Assembly (NCBI GenBank): GCA_029855935.1
Contig: JAGSHN010000023.1
Coordinates: forward strand, 71,516 to 135,515
Length of the DNA: 64,000 nt
Origin: Candidatus Thorarchaeota archaeon
GTDB lineage: Archaea > Asgardarchaeota > Thorarchaeia > Thorarchaeales > Thorarchaeaceae
Reading direction: 5' to 3'
Below are positions 36,407 through 44,538 of the stretch, one piece after another. A model generated the notes under the pieces. It saw nothing but the letters and a program-made list of their open reading frames with translations, had not been told where the DNA came from and did not search any database. Each line of letters opens with the position of its first letter. The stretch's first letter is position 1. The position numbers and the translations under genes were made by a program.

Positions 36407-37453
36407 TCATCGATTCTCTATGCGGCCGAGCAGATCGTCTCTCTGGACCTCGCGTTTGAACCGGTCAACACTGAGGCGGCGTAGTCTCTCGTATCTCTCT
36501 CCATTCCAGTGCAGGAGATCGAATGAGCGGGTATGAGACAGCAGGCTACCAACAAGGAACGCCACGACGACAGGGCTTGCGAAGACGAGATACGGCCTCT
36601 GTCTCGCGGGGAGTATCTCAAGGATGTGTTCAATCACGATAGCAATGTACTCGGAGGCGTGCGTGATGTTCGGCGGGTCGATATGAACCCCTTCGTCAAT
36701 CTCCACGACCACGTCATATCCTTCTCTGACGAGAACCGCCCTTGTCGGACGCGATACGGCAATGGAGATGGCCACTTTCCTCCCACGCAGATGCTCAGCG
36801 ACCTCTCTGACATCCACCTGTCCGAGTAACGCTGAGAGCAGTACGTCGTCACCAGCGACTGGCAGGCCCCAGAACGTGAGACGTGTCTCGTCGCTCTCAT
36901 CGCGCTCAAATGTCTTGTCAGACTGCATTGATCTGAAGCGGTCCCAGTTGATGTGCTCCATCTGTTCGTATCTCTGGCCATCCCAGTGTAGCAGGGTGTA
37001 CTGGTCACTGTGGCCCAGAAGGTTTCCGATTATGAACGCAACGACCGTCGGGCAGGCCAGTGCCAGAGCAATAGGCACTCTTGGTGCCGAAGACAGAGAC
37101 GGTGCAACGCTTCTCTCAAGTTCCGTCAATCTACGAATGGCAGCGGCAGCGGATTCGGCCCACCAAGTCATCTTGGACGTGGGAATCTGACGGTCGGGCC
37201 TCCCAATCTCTCCTATGACATTGTAGCCAATCTTTGCTACTGCCGGAGTCGCATTCCTGCTGAAGTTGACAACGATGGCGGATGGTCGAGCGTCTGGATA
37301 GTACGCACGGACAGGGACTCGCCTTCGTCCCCTCAGCCAGTTGATCCCATCTCTCAGGCGCCACAGAACGTCTGAGATTTCAGCGGCTATTCCGACTACT
37401 GCGACCGGGTCGGGCAAGTTGACAAACCTCACATCCGAATGAGTTTCAGCCAT
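36407..37453 (-). CDS. Tandem SAVED-like protein without effector domain
   Basis: 348 residues built from two related halves (about 10-172 and 192-332). Each half ends with the pattern A-x-P-x-VVAF-x-x-G-x-LL-x-H ... LLHW-x-G-x-RYE (133-162 and 292-321), preceded by a strand pair and helix (AIVVNFSRN, then WWAESAAAAIRRL; AISIAVSRP, then ASEYIAIVIEHIL). This layout fits SAVED domains, CARF-related sensors of cyclic oligonucleotides that are normally fused to a protease, TIR or nuclease. Here the two halves fill the protein and leave no room for an effector. It is probably co-transcribed with the CARF gene 41 bases upstream. Possible roles: ligand-regulated partner of a separate effector, ring nuclease or ligand sink. 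The SAVED call is by pattern only. Confidence 0.55.
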   Translation of the reverse strand: MAETHSDVRFVNLPDPVAVVGIAAEISDVLWRLRDGINWLRGRRRVPVRAYYPDARPSAIVVNFSRNATPAVAKIGYNVIGEIGRPDRQIPTSKMTWWAESAAAAIRRLTELERSVAPSLSSAPRVPIALALACPTVVAFIIGNLLGHSDQYTLLHWDGQRYEQMEHINWDRFRSMQSDKTFERDESDETRLTFWGLPVAGDDVLLSALLGQVDVREVAEHLRGRKVAISIAVSRPTRAVLVREGYDVVVEIDEGVHIDPPNITHASEYIAIVIEHILEILPARQRPYLVFASPVVVAFLVGSLLSHTRSFDLLHWNGERYERLRRLSVDRFKREVQRDDLLGRIENR

Positions 37454-37494
37454 AGATGTCCTGTCTATAAGTGATTGGTATACGAGTGGTGATC

Positions 37495-38466
37495 CTATCC
37501 CCCTGAGGAGCGATGGAGGCTGGCTCTGGTCTCCCCTTCCGACCTATCATCATCCGTGCCAGTGCCATAGTCTCTCCGAGCAGCGTCATTCAAAGCCAAC
37601 CCTGTCGCACCAGTGAGAAACTCCTTGATTCGCGAGACGATGTGATTCAGCGGCGGGTCGAATGCCCCCGCGATCTCCGCGTCGGACACCTGGCTCAGGA
37701 GATCCGTGAGAAGCTCGGTGGCCGCTTCTGAGAGCGTTCTCCACTCCATTCTGTTCAGCCGCTCCAGATGGTCGCTGATGCCTCCGACTGAGAGACTCGT
37801 CGGTTCGGAGTATGATAGGGCCGTGCCGAGATCTCGAAACAGACGCGCGAGCCGACGGGTCGGCTGAGCATCGGCAAAGGCTGCTACAGCCACGGTCCAC
37901 TCGATGAATGTGACGAAGGGCGTGAGATCAATGAGAGCGAAGTCCCCTCTTGCGGACGACTGCTCTGCGCTCAGGACTCTCTCAATTGACATGTCCTCTT
38001 GAGTCACGATGTAGGAGAGTGCGGCGAATGTTGCCCACTGCTCGGTCTTGTCTGCTCCTGTCACATCCACAACAAGTCGACAGCGAGTCCCTCCGAGAGC
38101 TGTCTCCTTCAGGACGGTAATTACGGTATCAACAACGTCTAGTACCCCTGCTCCGCAGGCCTCCCAGCCCTTCTCCACCATCGACCACGTACCCACGTGT
38201 CCGTCCCGTCTGAGTCCCTCCAGCTCGTCTTGAAGCGCTCCATATGTAGTAGGAACTACCAGCAAAGCTACATCAAACGGCCCAAACAATTCCGCTATGG
38301 CTGCACTCGAGTAGCGAGTCCTGCAGACAGTGTCCGGACTGGCAGGCCACACATAGTCGACCGGTCGGCGCGCGACATCATCCTCAAAGCTTAAGAGAAT
38401 ACGAATCGTGCCATTCGGAGGGTCCACCCTCCTACCGAAACCAGTCTTCCGCTTCACCTCAATCAT
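37495..38466 (-). CDS. CARF protein (Csx2/TM1812-like) lacking a recognisable HEPN domain
   Basis: 323 residues. The N-terminal CARF domain carries the ligand-site loop VDVTGADKTEQWATFAAL (133 onward) and the later strand FALIDLTPFVTFIEWTVAVAAF, which closely parallels the first CARF of the 41793 gene (IVELTPAYEMIDWAYAVRTF). After it comes a helical part (LERLNRMEWRTLSEAATELL) that resembles the start of the HEPN region in such proteins, but the protein ends in a charged, Gly/Ser-rich tail with no R-x4-6-H. It probably binds a cyclic oligoadenylate without cutting RNA itself. First gene of the minus-strand pair with the tandem SAVED-like gene. Confidence 0.65.
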   Translation of the reverse strand: MIEVKRKTGFGRRVDPPNGTIRILLSFEDDVARRPVDYVWPASPDTVCRTRYSSAAIAELFGPFDVALLVVPTTYGALQDELEGLRRDGHVGTWSMVEKGWEACGAGVLDVVDTVITVLKETALGGTRCRLVVDVTGADKTEQWATFAALSYIVTQEDMSIERVLSAEQSSARGDFALIDLTPFVTFIEWTVAVAAFADAQPTRRLARLFRDLGTALSYSEPTSLSVGGISDHLERLNRMEWRTLSEAATELLTDLLSQVSDAEIAGAFDPPLNHIVSRIKEFLTGATGLALNDAARRDYGTGTDDDRSEGETRASLHRSSGG

Positions 38467-39065
38467 AGACTACCACGTCCCGCGTTAGATTAACCTGCCC
38501 TCTGGTGCAGGCATAATGCACCGTCCCTGTTCCGCCCCTCGGCCACAAATTCCTGCTCTCTGCGTCGAACATCTACGTGACCTGCGTCCCAGCCCTGTTA
38601 CGGGAAACGCAGCCCGACATTCGCCCGTGTTGTGGGTCTTCGTAGTTTCCACGGAGGGCCGATGCGTATGAGAGACGCAGGTGGGCCGACGATTGGGTCC
38701 CTATCACGGGCAAGTAGTGTCGTGAACCGCATCGCTGTATCATTGTGCGATTTCTTGAGATTGAGAGAGTCAGACCGTCCAGGCAAGAAACAGCCGAAAA
38801 TGACAATAGTAGGTTAGAAAAAAAGGGGTGTAGGACCAGCAACGCTGGTCCGCTACAGGCAATAGCCAGAGATGTCCGGACGAGCCTACTCAGACCACGG
38901 TGGGTCGACGGGCTCGTCCGGCCAGTAGTGACCGATTGCACCCAACATTGTTATCGGGCATAATATGACTCAAAGGAAGAAGAAACAGAACGACCGAAAT
39001 TCGGCATACGGGACGATGTTCGGACTGTATTCCGAAATACGGACATAGGTAGTAGGTGGTAAGCG
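38467..39065. other. Divergent intergenic region inside the CRISPR island
   Basis: 600 bases without coding sequence, holding the promoters of the two divergent sensor/regulator operons and several strong hairpins listed separately. A TATA-like CATAATATG lies at about 38959-38967. Confidence 0.5.
38582..38921. other. Cluster of strong inverted repeats, candidate structured RNA or operator
   Basis: Four hairpins: CTGCGTCCC/GGGAAACGCAG (38582-38611, two bulged bases); GCGT/ACGC (about 38663-38677); GGACCAGC-AAC-GCTGGTCC, a perfect 8-bp stem (38833-38851), with a run of seven A on its left that becomes a T-run after the hairpin on the minus strand; and CCGGACGAGCC/GGCTCGTCCGG, a perfect 11-bp stem (38876-38886 with 38911-38921) with an inner GACC/GGTC stem. 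Direction and function unknown. Confidence 0.45.
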
Positions 39066-39752
39066 CTGGCAAAGGAAACAATTCTGATTGCGACACTCGG
39101 TCGCAATGAACAGGGGCGAATTGACTTCGTCCTGAGAAAGCGGGCGGCTGATAGGCTCGTCATACTGTACACTGACGAGATAGAGCAAGACGCTCGTCGG
39201 ATCAAAGAGGAGATTCAGAGGTCCGGTTCACTCCCGGTCGACCTAAGACGCGTCGAGCCGTGGAGCTTTCACAACGTCCTGTGTGAGGCTGTCAAAATTG
39301 TCAATCAGTACCCGAAGGCAACGTTCACGTACAATCCCTCGCTGGGAACCCGCATTATGAGCGCGGCCCTGTACGCAGCTGCGGCCTTCACAAAGTCTGT
39401 TCTCTTCCTCGTCAAGGAGGACGGTAGAGGCCGCGCCGTCGAAGTCGTGAACGTCTTCCCTATCACTAGGCAATCGCTGAGTGCTCCTAAGAAGAGAATA
39501 CTTGCCGTTCTGGCCGAGCGCCGGCGCGCGGCGAAGAGCGAAGAAGAGCAATGGTTTCCCTCTATGGGGGCGCTGGCGAAAGCCGTGAATCTGTCCCGGT
39601 CATCCACATCTGACCACATCAAGGTTCTGAGCGATTGGGGCTACGTGGAGGTCGATGAGGGCCGTCCGACCAGAGTCCGTTCGAAAGAGCTGGGCGAGGC
39701 CGTCCTTGAGATGGCTCGCAAATGGAAACGGGACAGGGATGCAGACAGGTGA
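39066..39752 (+). CDS. CARF-HTH transcriptional regulator (Csa3-like), apparent CTG start
   Basis: 228 residues if read from CTG 39066 (AKETILIATLGRNEQGRID). An N-terminal CARF domain ends with ligand-loop NPSLGTRIMSAAL (90 onward), followed by a winged helix (MGALAKAVNLSRSSTSDHI, then a wing with VEVDEGRPTR). Csa3-type proteins control CRISPR genes in response to cyclic tetra-adenylate. No ATG, GTG or TTG exists in this frame between the stop at 39060 and Met at 39357, and starting at 39357 would cut off most of the CARF domain. So CTG (after GGTAGTAGGTGG) or a sequencing error must be assumed. The gene overlaps the next one by 14 bases. Confidence 0.7.
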   Translation: MAKETILIATLGRNEQGRIDFVLRKRAADRLVILYTDEIEQDARRIKEEIQRSGSLPVDLRRVEPWSFHNVLCEAVKIVNQYPKATFTYNPSLGTRIMSAALYAAAAFTKSVLFLVKEDGRGRAVEVVNVFPITRQSLSAPKKRILAVLAERRRAAKSEEEQWFPSMGALAKAVNLSRSSTSDHIKVLSDWGYVEVDEGRPTRVRSKELGEAVLEMARKWKRDRDADR

Positions 39753-41415
39753 AGCTGCCCTGACCGACCCCAGCATAGCCCGAACCGAGACGGCTCTGAG
39801 GGACCTGTGGAGAGAGACCCTGCGAAGGTGTTCGGAGCGCTTCAGTCTGGAAGAGAGTCTCGCATCACTTGAGATCGTGATCGACGATGCAACGGGATCT
39901 CTGGCCTGGCCTCAATCGTGGAATATTGAGGTGCAGCTCCGAGAGGACACTGTGATGATTCCGGATCTCACGTCGACAGCGGCCCCCCTGATACGCGGTC
40001 TTCTCGCAAGAGAGGCCCTTCGACTGATGCTCCCAGCTGGCGTCGTTGATGACAACGTTGTCTTCGACGTTGCCTGCGAATTCGGAAGGCAAAACCTGCG
40101 CGGACAGCTGGAGCAGGAGTGGACCGAGCGCTGGCGGGCCTCCAGCGAGTCAATCCGCCTGCCCACAGGGGCCGTCTATGACGCCATTCGCATATTTGAT
40201 CAGCTTGAACGAATGGAGGGGTCGCGTGCACTGGACAACCTCGTGAACGCGATTGCCAAGTTCGCACGTGCTGGTGTGACACTCTCTCTGGACGACTGGG
40301 TGCGGTACCTGATGGGCTATGTGATAGAGTTCACCATTCCTCTGAACAGAATCGAGATTGCCGTTGCAGATGCCCTTCTACGTGATGCGAGTACCACACG
40401 AGAGGAGATTGCTGCCCGTCTTGGGATGACTCCAGACTGGATTGGCAAAGTGGTACAGAGGATGACCGCCCGCGGACAGTTGAGGCTGTTCGAGCGGCTC
40501 TCGCTCCGTGCCCTCAACATTCGCGTACAGCATATTCTCATAGAGCCAGCAGTTGTGAGTCAGGCCGAGGGTCTGGACTTCTTCAGGAGCTGTCCCTTTC
40601 TGTATTCGTCGTGGAGGGTCATAGGCGGTCGAGGCGGGATTCTCATCACTCTTGCAGTTCCTGACAATGACCACAATCTGCGCGCGGTCAGAACAGCTGT
40701 CAGACGTGTCGCACGGTCAGGATTCACTCTACAGACCTTCGACCGCGTCCGCGCTGCGCGACAGTACTGTTTTGACTACTACGACACAGAGACGGCTCGG
40801 TGGAGAATCGACTGGTTCTCGCTGTGGCTCGCGGCCAGACATATCAGCAGCGGCGGCAATCAGCGCCTACCCACACTGGAACTGCCAGCCCCTCCCGAGC
40901 CGCTACGCTACATCGACAACACCGACGCGCTCCTGCTCTCAGAGTTCCAAGCAGGCACCACGACCATCCGCGGCCTCAGAGACAAGATACGCTGCCGGAC
41001 ATCTGCCGTCGTCGAGAAGATGACAAAGTTTCGAGATACACGAGTCCTCGTCCAGATGTACGAGCTCAGGCACGCCGGGCTCACCGCTGACTCACTCGTC
41101 ATAGTCGAGGCTGACCGCGGTAAGGAGATAATGGGCCATCTGGCACTTCGCCTCCCGCAGACATACGTCGAGTCCACCGAGAAGGGGCCAATGCTGTTCA
41201 GGGTCACCCTCCCGGCTGACGGCGTGACCAGACTTGCCAAGATAGTCGGAGACATTGTCCCCGAACCGCAGCAGATCCACCTACTCGACAGTCCGTTGTA
41301 CGGGGGATGGAAGCTCGGGGCCTTCATCGAGGACTGGAATTTCTACCACGGCACGTGGGCGCCCCACCCCAACATTGACACGTGGCTCGAGGACATCGAG
41401 AGAAGACTGTTCTGA
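39739..41415 (+). CDS. Large HTH protein with Lrp-like repeats, CRISPR-island regulator candidate
   Basis: 558 residues from ATG 39739 (MQTGEAALTDPSIAR). I do not recognise the family. Two helix-turn-helix segments are visible: TTREEIAARLGMTPDWIGKV near residue 220 and TTIRGLRDKIRCRTSAVVEK near 435. Each is followed by an alpha/beta stretch of Lrp/RAM-like shape (WRVIGGRGGILITLAVP; LRLPQTYVES ... MLFRVTLPADG). The N-terminal 180 residues are unassigned. It starts inside the CARF-HTH gene, so the two are co-translated and may regulate together. No CARF motif of its own was seen. Confidence 0.5.
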   Translation: MQTGEAALTDPSIARTETALRDLWRETLRRCSERFSLEESLASLEIVIDDATGSLAWPQSWNIEVQLREDTVMIPDLTSTAAPLIRGLLAREALRLMLPAGVVDDNVVFDVACEFGRQNLRGQLEQEWTERWRASSESIRLPTGAVYDAIRIFDQLERMEGSRALDNLVNAIAKFARAGVTLSLDDWVRYLMGYVIEFTIPLNRIEIAVADALLRDASTTREEIAARLGMTPDWIGKVVQRMTARGQLRLFERLSLRALNIRVQHILIEPAVVSQAEGLDFFRSCPFLYSSWRVIGGRGGILITLAVPDNDHNLRAVRTAVRRVARSGFTLQTFDRVRAARQYCFDYYDTETARWRIDWFSLWLAARHISSGGNQRLPTLELPAPPEPLRYIDNTDALLLSEFQAGTTTIRGLRDKIRCRTSAVVEKMTKFRDTRVLVQMYELRHAGLTADSLVIVEADRGKEIMGHLALRLPQTYVESTEKGPMLFRVTLPADGVTRLAKIVGDIVPEPQQIHLLDSPLYGGWKLGAFIEDWNFYHGTWAPHPNIDTWLEDIERRLF

Positions 41416-41686
41416 GAACTATGGCGCGGTTCGTGGCTCTTCACAACAAGGCCTGCTAGGCGGGCCTGCGTATGCGAAACCCGCGCCCGTGGCGATTCTC
41501 CTAGTCAAGGAATCTCTTCACGTACAGCGGCCGAGCCGCGCGTGAGTACCAGCGGTAACGGAAGCTTCGTGCAGCAACCCTGAAGTTCGAGCGTGTTTCC
41601 CATTCCGATGGACGAGTGGCATCCCCGCAAGCAACTCCCCAGTCTGAACCGTTCGCGATGGGATTACGTACCTCATACGAACACCT
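41416..41686. other. Intergenic stretch upstream of the type III-D operon
   Basis: Under 300 bases; no gene seen. Confidence 0.4.
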
Positions 41687-41700
41687 AACCTTTATACTGT
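41687..41700 (+). promoter_or_regulatory. Promoter core of the type III-D operon
   Basis: AACCTTTATACTG is a good BRE/TATA match. Transcription from about 41720 would give a leader of ~70 bases before the ATG at 41793. No other clear promoter was seen before 52659. Confidence 0.5.
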
Positions 41701-41792
41701 ACCGTGTAGCCATTTCGTGATATGCGAAGGGGAGCGGAGAAGGCAGCCGTTTGTCACAGCGTGAACATACCACGGCCTAGGGTGTCCGTATT

Positions 41793-43493
41793 ATGACTAG
41801 GGTATTGGTTACTTCACTCGGCGCGCCGTCACGCGGCTACTCGTTGAGCACCTACCGCCTTCACAACTCGGACACTGCTCCTTGGCAAGGTAAGTTCGCG
41901 GGACTGGCTGTTCGGGACCTATTGGGACCCTTCGACAACTTGATTGTCCTTGTCACCGAGAGATCAGAGAAACACCTTGCTGAGTTCAAGAAAGCAGCGG
42001 GAGTCAGACAAGCAAGGCGTGTTCCGGTTCCCGAGCCCCTGACAGAGGGTGATCAGTACAGTGCCATTGACAAGATTGTCGGTGCTGTGGAAGAGATTGC
42101 AACTTCTGATCTCCCGGATATTCGCATAACCCTCGACATAACCTTCGGGTTCAGATCTCAGCCGCTCCTATACTTTGCCGCGCTCGCCTTCTTGAAGGAA
42201 CTTCAAGGGGCTGAAGTGGAACACGTTGTTTATGCTCACCGGAAAGACCCCGCCAGGGACGAGTACGAGATTGTCGAGCTCACGCCGGCCTACGAGATGA
42301 TTGACTGGGCATATGCCGTCAGAACCTTTGTAGATTCCGGTGATACGGGGTACTTGGCAAGAATCTTGGACCGGAGGGTGCAGATGCTACGTGCTAGAGG
42401 AGAACCTTTCAAGACGGTAGATGACATTCGCAAGTGTCTGAGCGGCTTCTCGAACCTCGTTGGTGCGGCATTGCCGATAGAGCTTGGTAACGCAGCCAAG
42501 TCACTTCTGGACAAACTCGATCGGCGCAGGGAAGAACTGCGAGAGGCCAAGATCTTCTGGCGACTCATTGACTCGTTGACTGAGGTGGGAGAGCAACTCT
42601 CGTGCTCCCTGCTTGCTAGGAACAAGGCCACGATTCCTCTGACACGTGAGGTGATTGAACACCAGATTCGCGTCACCGAGTGGGCGCTCTCGCACAACCA
42701 GATTGCGAACGTCGTGGCCATACTCCGAGAGGCGGCAATCAATCTGATACTGCTCAGGCGCTCGTCTGAGAGATGGCTTGACAGGAGCGAGAGAGAAGAG
42801 GCCGCCTATCTTCTATCGTCAATGGAGCGAATGATGAAGAGAGGGGACCTCAGAGACAGGCTGACCGACTTTCAACAGGAGTTCCTGGCTGCATTCGTAA
42901 GAATCAGAGATCACAGAAACAGGATGGCCCACTGTGGCTTCACTGAGAACAGGGTCAGTCTTACAGGTCTGGACGATGACATCAGGAACTTTGTTGAAGT
43001 GCTGCGCAGGGGCCTTGACGAGCTACAGCTGCCGCAGCAGGGGACTGCACACATACTGGTGAGCCCGCTGGGGCTCTCGATTGGCAGCCTCTACACCGCT
43101 CTGTTGGCAACCCAGCCCGACCATCTCATCGCCCTTGTGACAAAGAAGTCGCGGGGTTCATTGAAGTCGGTCCTAGAGGCCGCCAGTTTCCCTGAGTCCG
43201 AAACCACAGTCCTTGACGTCAAAGACCCTCACGCAGGCTTCGAGGAGATACCGTCGCTCGTCAGCAGGGCGGAGGACACGATCATCTCCGCGCGGGTGGT
43301 CATCGGGAACATCACGGGCGGGACCACAATGATGAGTGAGGCTGTCCGCGCGATTCTCGAGATGGCCAGATCGTACGCGGTACAGACCAAGACCTATGCT
43401 ATGGTCGACAGAAGACCGTTGGAGGAACAGAAACGTAATCCCTTCGTCAAGGGCGAGGCGTTTCAGATCAATGGATGTGTGAATGATGACTGA
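41793..43493 (+). CDS. CARF-HEPN-CARF protein, putative cyclic-oligoadenylate-activated ribonuclease
   Basis: 566 residues. Residues 1-190 are a Csx2/TM1812-type CARF domain (LDITFGFRSQPLLYFAALAF at 114, VELTPAYEMIDWAYAV at 161). Residues ~290-405 are a HEPN domain with intact R-x4-H (RNRMAH, 375-380). Residues ~418-566 form a second CARF-like domain of the Csx1/Csm6 kind (HILVSPLGLSIGSLYTAL, then IGNITGGTTMMSEAV). Family knowledge: CARF binds cyclic oligoadenylate made by Cas10 and activates RNA cleavage by HEPN. Two different CARF domains flanking one HEPN is not the usual CARF-HEPN plan; one might bind activator and the other degrade it. First gene of the III-D operon; overlaps the next by 11 bases. 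Confidence 0.75.
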   Translation: MTRVLVTSLGAPSRGYSLSTYRLHNSDTAPWQGKFAGLAVRDLLGPFDNLIVLVTERSEKHLAEFKKAAGVRQARRVPVPEPLTEGDQYSAIDKIVGAVEEIATSDLPDIRITLDITFGFRSQPLLYFAALAFLKELQGAEVEHVVYAHRKDPARDEYEIVELTPAYEMIDWAYAVRTFVDSGDTGYLARILDRRVQMLRARGEPFKTVDDIRKCLSGFSNLVGAALPIELGNAAKSLLDKLDRRREELREAKIFWRLIDSLTEVGEQLSCSLLARNKATIPLTREVIEHQIRVTEWALSHNQIANVVAILREAAINLILLRRSSERWLDRSEREEAAYLLSSMERMMKRGDLRDRLTDFQQEFLAAFVRIRDHRNRMAHCGFTENRVSLTGLDDDIRNFVEVLRRGLDELQLPQQGTAHILVSPLGLSIGSLYTALLATQPDHLIALVTKKSRGSLKSVLEAASFPESETTVLDVKDPHAGFEEIPSLVSRAEDTIISARVVIGNITGGTTMMSEAVRAILEMARSYAVQTKTYAMVDRRPLEEQKRNPFVKGEAFQINGCVNDD

Positions 43494-44523
43494 GAATGAA
43501 ACTAATGTTTCCGAACTGATCCAGCTCGTGGGTTCCAACCCCCTCCCGCTGTACATAAGCGCTTCCACGCTCCGGCCGAATATCGTCTATCTCCTGTGTA
43601 CTGACGAAACAAGGCCTGTGGCGGAACGGCTTCAACGAGAGTACAAGAAGTATAACATCGGCGCGGAACTACTGTTCATCAGAGATGCGACCAGCCCTCT
43701 GAGCTGCGAAACGGTGGTCACCGACAGACTGTCGAATGCCTTTCTCGACTACACTGGTGGCACCAAGGTCATGGCCGTCAACGTCTACCGTGCCTGGTCT
43801 CAGCACAGAGGCACTCTCAGCCGAGCGTGCTATGTGGACTCTGAGAAGGACGTACTCCGATTCGGTGATGGCAAGAATGTCCCGATCACTACGGAGCTGT
43901 CACTCGACCTGCTTGTCAGACTGCACGGTTTCCGGCTGTTGGAAACGAGGTCTTCCCTACCAGATGCCGATAGAATGCGTGAACTTGACAAAGAGGTCGA
44001 GAAGTATCTCGAAGCGATTGAACGCGGGGAGAAGACAGATCGAACTGCTGATGGGTTTTGGTTCGAGGAATGGGTCGCAGGCCTTTTGAAGCACAGACTT
44101 GATACACCTCTGAAGGTATATTGGGGAGCAAGAATTGCGCCACCTCACGCGCCCGGGATGGAACTCGATGTTGTGGCCATAAGGGGCCACAAGACCTTCG
44201 TGCTATCCTGCACAATCGGACCCAAATATGATCCCGCAAAGAGAAAAGCCTTCGAGGTCATTCTGCGATCTCATCAGATTGGGGGCAATCACGCAAGGGC
44301 GGCTCTCGTTAGTCCCATAGACATAGTTATGAACCCAAGTCCGAGTCGGTGGAGCTCTGACGAACTCATTGACCAAGCCTACAATCTTGAGAGTAGTGTC
44401 AAGTCACACTGGAATGATCCTATCGCCTTCAAGGTGTTCTCCCGGTCAGACATTGAGGAGTGGGTGGGTTTCGCTGGGGCCAAGAAGAAGGTCGATTCTC
44501 TGAGGAGATGGATTGAGTCATAG
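43483..44523 (+). CDS. Can2/Card1-like CARF-nuclease
   Basis: 346 residues. The CARF domain (1-~150) has the ligand loop LDYTGGTKVMAVNVYRAW (88 onward). The PD-(D/E)xK-like nuclease domain starts near 190 with GFWFEEWVAGLLKHRL and has MELDVVAIRG (226-235) and FVLSCTIG (239-246), then HQIGGNHARAALVSP. Relatives cut supercoiled or single-stranded DNA, and RNA, when cyclic tetra-adenylate binds. The lysine expected after the ELD strand is Thr244; nearby lysines (AKRKAFEV) might substitute. Start ATG 43483 or 43486, overlapping the upstream gene. Confidence 0.75.
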   Translation: MMTENETNVSELIQLVGSNPLPLYISASTLRPNIVYLLCTDETRPVAERLQREYKKYNIGAELLFIRDATSPLSCETVVTDRLSNAFLDYTGGTKVMAVNVYRAWSQHRGTLSRACYVDSEKDVLRFGDGKNVPITTELSLDLLVRLHGFRLLETRSSLPDADRMRELDKEVEKYLEAIERGEKTDRTADGFWFEEWVAGLLKHRLDTPLKVYWGARIAPPHAPGMELDVVAIRGHKTFVLSCTIGPKYDPAKRKAFEVILRSHQIGGNHARAALVSPIDIVMNPSPSRWSSDELIDQAYNLESSVKSHWNDPIAFKVFSRSDIEEWVGFAGAKKKVDSLRRWIES

Positions 44524-44538
44524 GAGTGATGATGGTAA

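Noticed and set aside
38480-38930. RNase P or SRP RNA in the hairpin-rich region
   Set aside because: The conserved cores (GAGGAAAGTCC for RNase P, GGAAGGGAGC-type tetraloop region for SRP) are absent.
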